A stretch of 14,631 nucleotides of DNA, taken from the NCBI GenBank assembly GCA_022360235.1, contig JAKSDE010000077.1, positions 1 through 14,631 of the forward strand. The letters are read 5' to 3'. The DNA is from Cytophagales bacterium (GTDB lineage: Bacteria > Bacteroidota > Bacteroidia > Cytophagales > Amoebophilaceae). Below are positions 7,757 to 14,374 of this stretch, piece after piece (the stretch's first letter is position 1; every line of letters begins with the position of its first letter). Both the position numbers and the translations under genes were made by a program. The notes under the pieces were generated by a model. The model saw only the letters and a program-made list of their open reading frames with translations, was not told where the DNA came from and ran no database searches.

Positions 7757-8521
7757 CTATACCTTCCCTTTACTATTCAAATGAACATGCAAATGATAAA
7801 CCACTTGACCACATCGATTACAGTTGATATACAGCTCATAGTTTTTAAGAATTCCTTCTTTTTCAGCAATTTCCTTTGCAGCAATAAACATCCTTCCCAG
7901 CATATCTTCATCCTCGGGTTGAACATCATTGACCGTTGGTATCAGCTTATTGGGCACAATCAGTTTACGTAACTGACCGTTTCTTGGTCTGTCCTCGCTG
8001 CAGCTCGTAAACGCAGTGACTGAATCATTCCTGAAAATAATATCGCCCTGTGCTTTTTGATTAATAACGTTCATAAATCGGGTGTCTTCGGGTATTTTTT
8101 GAGATGGATCGATACGACCGGATAGATTGGTCTTCAGCCGCATATACAATCGGTCTACCGTTTGGTCCCTATCTTGGATCAACAAACGATAACCAATGGT
8201 GCAATTATTCCGCTCAGCAAGTTCTTTAGCAACGGTCAACATCCGACCGAAGGTGGGGATATGTTGCTCTGCTACATCTTGTAAGGTCGGGATAGGTTGC
8301 TTCGGCACTATCAAGAGGTCCACACGCGCAAGCGCTACTGGTGCAGGATATGCTGTGACATACTCATCTTGATAAATCGAGCTTTCCTTTGCTGTTTTTG
8401 TGGGTTTTTTCCAGCCAAAAAGCAACAAAAACATGCCGATATAGCACATCATATATGTCTTGTTCATATAATACATGGATCTGGTGAATTTTAGAGTGGA
8501 AACCTTTGCAAGATACTTCAT
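7757..8521 (-). CDS. Membrane-anchored protein with two tandem HIT domains
   Basis: 254 aa. A hydrophobic segment at about 24-36 (MMCYIGMFLLLFGW), followed by KK, looks like a signal anchor or uncleaved signal peptide. HIT-like repeat 2 (about 148-250) has the family pattern: DIIFRNDSVTAF, LIVPNKLIPTVNDV, then CGQVVYHLHVHL with the triad His243-His245-His247, where His245 would be the nucleotidyl-transfer nucleophile. HIT-like repeat 1 (about 52-131) keeps the scaffold (DLLIVPKQPIPTLQDV, IGYRLLIQ), but the triad is replaced by Arg124, Tyr126 and Arg128, so it should be inactive. HIT proteins hydrolyse nucleotide-linked substrates and are usually single-domain and cytosolic. The true start may be ATG codon 1, 16 or 19; codon 19 (MNKTYMMC) gives the most typical signal. 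Codon 1 abuts the inverted-repeat element at 8525-8638, so the upstream control region is probably element-derived. Confidence 0.8.
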   Translation of the reverse strand: MKYLAKVSTLKFTRSMYYMNKTYMMCYIGMFLLLFGWKKPTKTAKESSIYQDEYVTAYPAPVALARVDLLIVPKQPIPTLQDVAEQHIPTFGRMLTVAKELAERNNCTIGYRLLIQDRDQTVDRLYMRLKTNLSGRIDPSQKIPEDTRFMNVINQKAQGDIIFRNDSVTAFTSCSEDRPRNGQLRKLIVPNKLIPTVNDVQPEDEDMLGRMFIAAKEIAEKEGILKNYELYINCNRCGQVVYHLHVHLNSKGKV

Positions 8522-8524
8522 ACC

Positions 8525-8638
8525 CAGGACTCACGCAAGAAGAGTAAATTGAGTTAAGTTGAGGGTTAATTTATAGTTATATACGTCAACAATTATGTTC
8601 TCCTGCTATTTTGTATGAGTGGTTTTGCGTAAGTCCTG
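8525..8638. mobile_element. Miniature inverted-repeat element, 114 bp
   Basis: Terminal inverted repeats at 8525-8540 (CAGGACTCACGCAAGA) and 8623-8638 (reverse complement CAGGACTTACGCAAAA) match at 14 of 16 bases. The interior is AT-rich and non-coding, which fits a non-autonomous MITE mobilised by a transposase elsewhere. TA dinucleotides lie close outside both ends (8521-8522 and 8640-8641) and might be a target duplication, but the offsets are unequal, so this is uncertain. Confidence 0.6.
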
Positions 8639-8696
8639 CTACTATTTAGTTGAATATGAAGTATTAGGTCTTGCTGCTGGTTATTAAGCTGGAGCA

Positions 8697-9248
8697 TTAA
8701 AATTCCTCTATGGACAATTCACCATGCTCAGTTAATAGCTCACATTTATGCTCATCCTGCCTTACCACTGTACCATCGCGTTGCTTTTCCCCTATTTCTG
8801 GCACTATCGTTCCCCCTAAGCGATAGCCACGCTCGGTCTCTATAATTTCATGCAAGTTGAGAGGCTGGTCACACATAGGCGCTACACGAGTCTTGCCGAT
8901 CCTTAGCAGCGTTAAACTATTTGGACCACTGCCGTCATAGTTGCGCCCACATAGCACTAGGATGCTTGCTTCTTCCCCTGCATCGAGCACAATGTAATAG
9001 AGGTGCTTCTTGATCTTAGGAGAAATTACGGGCAGCTTGATGTGCTCGTCCACCTTGTTCCAAACGCCGTAACTGTCAAATTTTTGTATATCTTCTTTGG
9101 TACCTGAAATTCGTAGCTGTGTAAAGTCCCCAAGCTGCTTATTAGCACCCCATCCAACACCATCATCCAACACAACGGGGGGATCCTCGGCTACATACAC
9201 TTGCTTGAAGGATAGTGGCTGAAAGGTCAGCTTGTCCTCTTCAATCAA
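8697..9248 (-). CDS. Unrecognised 183-aa protein without an ATG start
   Basis: I do not recognise this protein. It is soluble-looking and acidic, with no membrane segment, signal or cysteine cluster. It contains a beta-rich centre (HLYYIVLDAGEEASILVLCG) and a C-terminal half with ERGYRLGGTIVPEIGEKQ and CELLTEHGELSIEEF. The listed start is a TTG at 9246-9248; no ATG occurs in frame until the middle of the protein. The frame stays open 22 codons further upstream, to 9314, overlapping the last 11 bases of mutS and reading SFASQVLEKRGYGYNPCELL, which looks like real protein. Either it starts at the TTG through coupling to mutS, or it is the 3' part of a gene that lost its beginning. Coding character is supported by length and by a sensible amino acid mix, not by homology. 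Confidence 0.55.
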   Translation of the reverse strand: MIEEDKLTFQPLSFKQVYVAEDPPVVLDDGVGWGANKQLGDFTQLRISGTKEDIQKFDSYGVWNKVDEHIKLPVISPKIKKHLYYIVLDAGEEASILVLCGRNYDGSGPNSLTLLRIGKTRVAPMCDQPLNLHEIIETERGYRLGGTIVPEIGEKQRDGTVVRQDEHKCELLTEHGELSIEEF

Positions 9249-9303
9249 TAACTCGCAAGGATTATAACCATACCCCCTTTTCTCCAGAACTTGGGACGCA
9301 AAA

Positions 9304-11919
9304 CTATTTTTTATCTAAAACGGCTTTAATCTCGTTAAGCTTTAATAGTGCTTCTACAGGCGATATAGTACTAATGTCAGTTTCTTTGATAAGTGCTTTA
9401 ATTTTTAAAAAGGCAGCGTCTGCTTCAAATAAATTAAGTTGATAGCTGTGTTGGGGAATACTTTTGACATTTTCCTGGTGTTGTTGGCGCGTTTTATCTT
9501 GCTCTAAGTGCAGCATAATTTCGTTTGCCCGCTGTACAACCTGGGTAGGCATACCTGCCATTTGCGCTACATGGATGCCAAAACTATGTGCACTTCCGCC
9601 TTCCTTAAGTTTACGTAAGAAGAGTACCTTATTATTCACTTCTTTGACAGAAACATTAAAATTTTTTACTCTTTCCAACGTATCAGCCAGTTGATTCAAC
9701 TCATGATAGTGGGTAGCAAAAAGTGTTTTAACCTTATACTTAGGATGCTTATGTAAATACTCTACAATTGACCAGGCAATAGAGATACCATCATAGGTAC
9801 TCGTACCCCTGCCTATTTCATCCATCAATACAAGGCTACGATTACTTAGGTTATTCATGATACTGGCAGTTTCTACCATTTCAACCATAAAGGTAGACTC
9901 CCCTTTAGATAGATTATCAGAAGCTCCTACGCGTGTAAAGACTTTATCGACCAAACCAATCGAAGCACTCGTTGCTGGAACAAAAGCCCCCATTTGTGCC
10001 ATGAGCACGATAAGTGCAGTTTGTCGCAACAGCGCAGACTTACCCGCCATATTAGGGCCTGTGATAATCATAATTTGTTGCTTTTCATTGTCTAGGTAAA
10101 CGTCGTTTGGTACATAGCTTTCATCAATAGGAAGCTGTTGTTCTATTACGGGATGCCTACCTGCTTGGATATTGATGACGCTGCTTTCGTTAATGACTGG
10201 TTTTACATAATTATTTTTCTTAGCTACCTGTGTAAAGGAAAGATAGCAATCGAGTTGCGCAAGGGTTTTGGCATTTTGTTGAATTTTGGCAACAAACTCC
10301 GTTGCACTATTCACTAGTTCCTGATAAAGCTTCTGCTCTAATGCAATAATTTTTTCTTCCGCATTCAGAATTTTTTCCTCGTAGGTCTTCAACTCTTCTG
10401 TAATATAACGTTCTGCATTGACTAAGGTCTGTTTACGAATCCACGTGGAGGGTACTTTTGCTTTATGCGCGTTTGTCACCTCCAAGTAATAGCCAAAAAC
10501 TTTATTATAAGCGATTTTTAGGGAAGGGATGCCTGTTTTTTGCCGTTCTCTTTGTTGTATTTGCAGGAGATAGTCTTTGCTTGAGTAAGCGATTTTTCTC
10601 AGCTCATCCAGTTCCTGGTTGAATCCCTCTTTGATTAAGCGCCCTTGATTGGTTATTAAAGGAGGGTTATCTTGTATCGTCTTTTCAATCTTTTCTAATA
10701 AATGATCGCAGGGATGCAGTTGTGCGCTCAATTTTATTAATATTTCATATTTACTTTCCCTCAAGTACTGTTGTATAGGCACTGTATAGCGTAGTGCCTT
10801 GCCTAGCCCCACCATCTCTCGAGGGTTAGCTCTCCCTACAGAGACTTTAGAAATGAGTCGCTCCACGTCACCAATCTGCCTGAGACATTGCAAGATGTTT
10901 TGTGTTAAGTTAGCATTTTGAATGAATATTTCAACAGTATTCACCCGCTTTTGGATGGCAGTGCGTTCTTTAAGCGGCAATACAAGCCACTTTTTCATCA
11001 GACGAGCCCCCATAGGGGTAGCCGTCTTGTTAAGAACGTCAACAAGGGGTACACCCCCTTCTTGTTGAGGGTAAATAAGTTCTAAGTTCTTGATAGTAAA
11101 CTTATCCAACCATACATACTTCTCTTCCTCAATTCTTGCAATCGAAGCAATGTGTTTCACCTCATGATGTTCTGTTTCTTCTAAATAGCGTAGTATAGCT
11201 CCTGCTGCTACAACGCCTGTGCGCAAATTTTCGACCCCAAAACCTTTCAATGAGGTGGTACCAAAATGACTATTTAGTTTTTCATAAGCATAATCAAAGT
11301 GATAAGCCCAGTCTTCTAAGCAGTAGCTATTATATTGGTCTTTGAAAAGGGCTTGATAGTCTTTTTTCTGCGCTTTACTAAAGATGAGCTCAGAAGGGTT
11401 GAAACTTTGAATGAGTTTATCAATATAAGCAGCTGTTCCTTGTGTAGTGAGAAATTCACCTGTAGAAACATCAAGCAAAGCAATGCCTAGTTCATGCTTG
11501 TTAAAATAGACAGAAGCCAGGTAATTATTATTTTTCTGGTCGAGCACATGATCATGAAAGGACAAGCCTGGAGTAACGAGTTCAGTAACTCCCCGTTTGA
11601 CAATACCTTTGACTGTTTTAGGATCTTCTAACTGATCACATATAGCCACGCGGTTACCTGCTTTCACTAACTTAGGTAGGTAAGCATCCAAAGCATGATG
11701 AGGGAATCCTGCTAATTCAATTTCAGCAGCAGCACCGTTCGATCTTTTAGTCAGCACAATATCCAGAATTTTGCTCGTCTTTACAGCATCTTCTCCAAAA
11801 GTTTCGTAAAAGTCACCCATTCTGAAGAGTAGCAAAGCGCCTGGGTACTTTGCCTTGATCTGGTTGTACTGCCTCATAAGGGGGGTTACCCTCGATATAA
11901 ATTTTGACGTTTTAGGCAT
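9304..11919 (-). CDS. mutS: DNA mismatch repair protein MutS
   Basis: 871 aa, full length for MutS1. MutS binds base mismatches and small loops and, with ATP, starts methyl-independent repair with MutL. Visible in order: mismatch-recognition domain with the Phe-X-Glu motif (GDFYETFGEDA, Phe37 and Glu39); connector domain; core/lever; clamp region (about 430-545, IAYNKVFGYYLEVTNAH at 469-485); ATPase with Walker A GPNMAGKSA at 621-629, a variant with Ala for the second Gly that I associate with Bacteroidota; DNLSKGESTFMVEM at 668-681; Walker B LVLMDEIGRGTSTYDG at 696-711; and the FATHYHEL switch at 734-741. The C-terminal helix-turn-helix dimer segment (SPVEALLKLNEIKAVL) is present. It starts with ATG, no clear Shine-Dalgarno site. 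The end overlaps the open frame of the downstream ORFan; mutL is not nearby. Confidence 0.98.
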   Translation of the reverse strand: MPKTSKFISRVTPLMRQYNQIKAKYPGALLLFRMGDFYETFGEDAVKTSKILDIVLTKRSNGAAAEIELAGFPHHALDAYLPKLVKAGNRVAICDQLEDPKTVKGIVKRGVTELVTPGLSFHDHVLDQKNNNYLASVYFNKHELGIALLDVSTGEFLTTQGTAAYIDKLIQSFNPSELIFSKAQKKDYQALFKDQYNSYCLEDWAYHFDYAYEKLNSHFGTTSLKGFGVENLRTGVVAAGAILRYLEETEHHEVKHIASIARIEEEKYVWLDKFTIKNLELIYPQQEGGVPLVDVLNKTATPMGARLMKKWLVLPLKERTAIQKRVNTVEIFIQNANLTQNILQCLRQIGDVERLISKVSVGRANPREMVGLGKALRYTVPIQQYLRESKYEILIKLSAQLHPCDHLLEKIEKTIQDNPPLITNQGRLIKEGFNQELDELRKIAYSSKDYLLQIQQRERQKTGIPSLKIAYNKVFGYYLEVTNAHKAKVPSTWIRKQTLVNAERYITEELKTYEEKILNAEEKIIALEQKLYQELVNSATEFVAKIQQNAKTLAQLDCYLSFTQVAKKNNYVKPVINESSVINIQAGRHPVIEQQLPIDESYVPNDVYLDNEKQQIMIITGPNMAGKSALLRQTALIVLMAQMGAFVPATSASIGLVDKVFTRVGASDNLSKGESTFMVEMVETASIMNNLSNRSLVLMDEIGRGTSTYDGISIAWSIVEYLHKHPKYKVKTLFATHYHELNQLADTLERVKNFNVSVKEVNNKVLFLRKLKEGGSAHSFGIHVAQMAGMPTQVVQRANEIMLHLEQDKTRQQHQENVKSIPQHSYQLNLFEADAAFLKIKALIKETDISTISPVEALLKLNEIKAVLDKK

Positions 11920-12173
11920 GACTAAGCATTTTCCGCGCTTTAGTTTCTAGCAATTGCCTGCGTATGTTTAGGTAGTTACCTAGACGTAGTTATTAAACAC
12001 TCCTAAGTCTTTCACTCCTAGCTAGCAGCCTTGAAATACATCGGCGCTACTACACACTTTTTGCTACTTGCTGCTAGAGTAGCTATTTTTACATTGCTAA
12101 TTGTAGTACGACACATCTATTCCTGCTTCATAAATTTAGTATAACGCAATTCAAAATTGCAATAACCTTTACC
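11920..12173. other. Divergent intergenic region, mutS / methyltransferase
   Basis: 254 bp between divergent genes; it must hold the promoters of both. Inverted repeats are visible: TAGGTA/TACCTA around two bases at 11969-11982, CTAGCAGC (12022-12029) against GCTGCTAG (12070-12077), GCTACT (12063-12068) against AGTAGC (12079-12084) followed by TATTTTT, and GCAATT/AATTGC at 12146-12160 just before the methyltransferase start. TAAATTTA at 12131-12138 is one base off the Bacteroidota -7 consensus. None is strong enough to name as an operator, terminator or promoter. Confidence 0.4.
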
Positions 12174-12709
12174 ATGAGGAAACTTAAAACGCACGAGTTA
12201 AAGCGTCTGGCTCCTGACGAATTCAAAGTTAAAAAAAAACTCCTTTAACAATTGTTTTAGACAATGTACGTAGCATGCATAACGTAGGGGCAATTTTTCG
12301 TATAGCAGATGCTTTTTTAATTGAAAAAATCTATTTGTGTGGCATTACTGCTATACCGCCCCACCGAGAAATTCATAAAACAGCTTTAGGAGCAGAAGAA
12401 ATCGTCAACTGGGAGTATAGCAAAGATACAATGCAATTACTAAAACAACTCAAGCAAAAGGGTTACACTATTACCCTAGTAGAACAAACAGATAATGGTA
12501 GCGCTTTGCATGAACTTCATCCAGTTGTAGATCATAAATACTGTATCGTCTTCGGCCATGAAGTGTTTGGCGTCAGCGACGCAACTTTATCACTCGGTGA
12601 TCTGTGTGTAGAGATCCCCCAGTACGGCACAAAACACTCCTTGAATGTAGCAGTCAGCGCGGGAATTGTCGTCTGGGAACTCTTTAAAAAGTTAACTTTT
12701 AAGCACTAA
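12174..12709 (+). CDS. TrmH/SpoU-family RNA 2'-O-methyltransferase, frameshifted at a run of nine A
   Basis: SPOUT enzymes of this family transfer a methyl group from S-adenosylmethionine to a ribose 2'-OH in tRNA or rRNA; the exact target cannot be read from sequence. Translation from the ATG at 12174 gives MRKLKTHELKRLAPDEFKVKKK and then stops at 12246. One frame over, the protein continues TPLTIVLDNVRSMHNVGAIFR to the stop at 12709. Joining the two gives a 178-aa protein of normal family length and order: motif 1 with Asn37 and Arg43, motif 2 FGHEVFG with Glu130, and motif 3 SLNVAVSAG with Asn158, which ties the SAM-binding knot. The break lies in nine consecutive A at 12231-12239; one extra A restores the frame. 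An internal start at 12275 would drop the first beta-strand and is unlikely to fold. The gene is either rescued by slippage, newly dead, or subject to a sequence error. mraY begins 33 bp downstream, so co-transcription is likely. Confidence 0.85.
12231..12239 (+). other. Poly-A tract at the frameshift point
   Basis: Nine uninterrupted A follow GTT and precede CTCC. The upstream reading frame needs one additional A (or two fewer) to meet the downstream frame. Runs of this length are prone to RNA polymerase slippage and to replication slippage, and poly-A rescue of frameshifted genes is known in AT-rich insect endosymbionts such as Buchnera and Blochmannia. Confidence 0.9.
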
Positions 12710-12742
12710 TACACTGTATTTAATAAAACGCTTTTATAAACA

Positions 12743-13951
12743 ATGCTTTATTATCTTTTTCAGTACTTGGAACAAACTTTTCAACTACCAGGTGCTAGTG
12801 TTTTCCAGTATATTTCATTTAGAGCAAGTGCTGCAGCGGTACTTTCCTTACTTATTACTATCTTCTTTGGCAAACGACTAATTCATTTTCTTCAAAAGCA
12901 TCAAGTAAAAGAGGGCATTCGTGCACTTGGCCTACAAGGGCAAGCAGCCAAAAGTAATACTCCTACGATGGGGGGCATCATCATCATCATAGCCATTATG
13001 GTTCCTACGTTACTGTTTGCTAAGCTAGAGAATATCTACATCCTCCTTTTATTAATCGCTGTCTTTTGGATGGGCTTAATCGGCTTTTTGGACGATTACA
13101 TCAAAGTATTTAGAAGAGATAAAAATGGTTTAGCCGGGAAATTCAAAGTAGTTGGCCAAGTAGGACTAGGACTAATCGTTGGGCTAACCCTTTATTTTCA
13201 TGAAGATGTAGTAGTCCGAGAATTTGATATCCCTGTTACTATCGTAGAAAATGAAGAAATCCAGCAATTCAAAGATATCAAGTCAGCCAAGACTACTATT
13301 CCTTTTTTTAAAAATAATGAGTTAGACTACAATAAAATCATCCCCTTTTTAGATGATCAATATACCTGGATTGTATATGTGTTAGCCGTGATTTTTATTG
13401 TAACCGCTGTGTCTAATGGTGCTAATATGACCGATGGGCTAGATGGCCTGGCAGCCGGTACATCCGCCATTATCGGCCTTACATTGGCTATCTTAGCCTA
13501 CGTATCAGGGAACATTATCTTCTCTCAATATCTGAATATTATGTACATCCCCCATTCTGGAGAGCTAGTTATCTTCTGTACAGCCTTTGTAGGGGCTTGC
13601 ATAGGCTTCCTATGGTACAATGCCTATCCTGCACAAATTTTTATGGGAGATACAGGAAGCCTCCCTCTAGGAGGCGTCATTGCTGTGTTGGCACTAACCA
13701 TCAGGAAGGAACTATTGATTCCCTTGCTATGTGGTATCTTTCTTGTAGAAAACTTATCCGTTATCCTACAGGTTGCTTATTTTAAGTATACCAAAAGAAA
13801 ATATGGAGTGGGAAAGAGAATACTCAAGCTTTCACCCTTACATCATCATTATCAGAAACTAAACTGGCATGAGTCCAAGATCGTTACCCGCTTTTGGATT
13901 GTTGGAATCTTACTAGCTATTTTTACTCTCGTGACGTTGAAGGTGAGATAG
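12743..13951 (+). CDS. mraY: Phospho-N-acetylmuramoyl-pentapeptide transferase MraY
   Basis: MraY links phospho-MurNAc-pentapeptide from UDP to undecaprenyl phosphate at the inner membrane, forming lipid I of peptidoglycan synthesis. It has 402 aa and about ten membrane helices. Diagnostic motifs: KSNTPTMGG at 70-78, [17 protein letters not shown] at 114-130 with the Asp117/Asp118 pair, [15 protein letters not shown] at 225-239 with catalytic-site Asp231, [19 protein letters not shown] at 293-311 with Asp303, and the [12 protein letters not shown] loop at 364-375 with the His cluster 367-369. The hydrophilic insert at about 155-205 matches Bacteroidota MraY proteins, which are longer than the E. 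coli 360 aa. Residues 1-30 ([20 protein letters not shown]) fit the family start. Its usual neighbours murE, murF, murD and ftsW are absent: a methyltransferase gene lies upstream and repeats begin 7 bp after its stop. Confidence 0.97.
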   Translation: MLYYLFQYLEQTFQLPGASVFQYISFRASAAAVLSLLITIFFGKRLIHFLQKHQVKEGIRALGLQGQAAKSNTPTMGGIIIIIAIMVPTLLFAKLENIYILLLLIAVFWMGLIGFLDDYIKVFRRDKNGLAGKFKVVGQVGLGLIVGLTLYFHEDVVVREFDIPVTIVENEEIQQFKDIKSAKTTIPFFKNNELDYNKIIPFLDDQYTWIVYVLAVIFIVTAVSNGANMTDGLDGLAAGTSAIIGLTLAILAYVSGNIIFSQYLNIMYIPHSGELVIFCTAFVGACIGFLWYNAYPAQIFMGDTGSLPLGGVIAVLALTIRKELLIPLLCGIFLVENLSVILQVAYFKYTKRKYGVGKRILKLSPLHHHYQKLNWHESKIVTRFWIVGILLAIFTLVTLKVR

Positions 13952-13958
13952 TAATCTG

Positions 13959-14028
13959 TTTAGTTCTGAGTTCCTGGTTTCGATATAGGGGCTGTAGAAT
14001 CTTAAAAAATTCTCTCAAATTATAGGCC
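13959..14028 (+). repeat. Dispersed repeat, copy 3 (fullest)
   Basis: It begins TTTAGTTCTGAGTTCCTGG and ends CAAATTATAGGCC. The first 40 bases recur inverted at 6600-6639 and the last 44 bases recur directly at 7410-7452, so this copy joins both halves. It starts 7 bp after the mraY stop. An inner hairpin AGAAT/ATTCT lies at 13996-14013. It could be the end of an insertion sequence or a longer repeat; I cannot assign a family. Confidence 0.8.
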
Positions 14029-14081
14029 ATGAAAGTCCATTGCGTGCTATCCCTATAATGGCCTCAAAAAGCGTCGGTTGT

Positions 14082-14260
14082 CCAGGGTCGGGTTGACATT
14101 ATTATAAAGCCCTACTAATAGGGTTTCGATCCTGCCCAAACAAGAAAACTATAGCTTATCATATTGTGTAGTACACTCAATGCATACTTTCTTAACTATA
14201 GAAGAGCACTTTATATAGAAATAATATTTAAATTCTAATTAAATGACAACACGACCTAGT
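14082..14260. mobile_element. Possible MITE-like element, about 179 bp
   Basis: The left end 14082-14101 (GGGTCGGGTTGACATT core) and the right end 14241-14260 (reverse complement ACTAGGTCGTGTTGTCATTT) are inverted repeats agreeing at about 14 of 20 bases. The interior is AT-rich and non-coding with a small hairpin CCCTA/TAGGG at 14110-14123. The ends are diverged, so this may be an old element, or two ends of different insertions. Confidence 0.4.
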
Positions 14261-14374
14261 CCCCTACGCCCTGGGTCACCTTTGCTCATCATTTAAAGAA
14301 TACTTTATTGTCATAAGAAATAATTTTTTATGACAATAGACGAATAATTCCTAAAAATGTCAACACGACCTAGT
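14241..14374. repeat. Pair of 20-bp direct repeats with a hairpin between
   Basis: AAATGACAACACGACCTAGT at 14241-14260 and AAATGTCAACACGACCTAGT at 14355-14374 differ at one base. Between them an 11-bp perfect inverted repeat (TATTGTCATAA at 14306-14316, its complement at 14328-14338) frames an 11-nt loop. The direct repeats look like two ends of the same insertion-element family lying in the same orientation. Confidence 0.7.

Noticed and set aside
12275..12709. Methyltransferase taken as starting at the internal ATG (144 aa)
   Set aside because: Family-like sequence continues in frame upstream (TPLTIVLDNVRS) and in the other frame before the A9 run, so the internal ATG is not the ancestral start and would remove the first strand of the fold.
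14306..14338. Hairpin as an intrinsic terminator for mraY
   Set aside because: It lies 355 bp past the mraY stop, the stem is AT-only apart from one G-C pair, and it sits between repeat copies; it is better seen as part of the repeat structure.
14241..14374. CRISPR-like direct repeats
   Set aside because: There are only two direct copies 114 bp apart with no regular spacers and no cas-like gene; the third copy is inverted.
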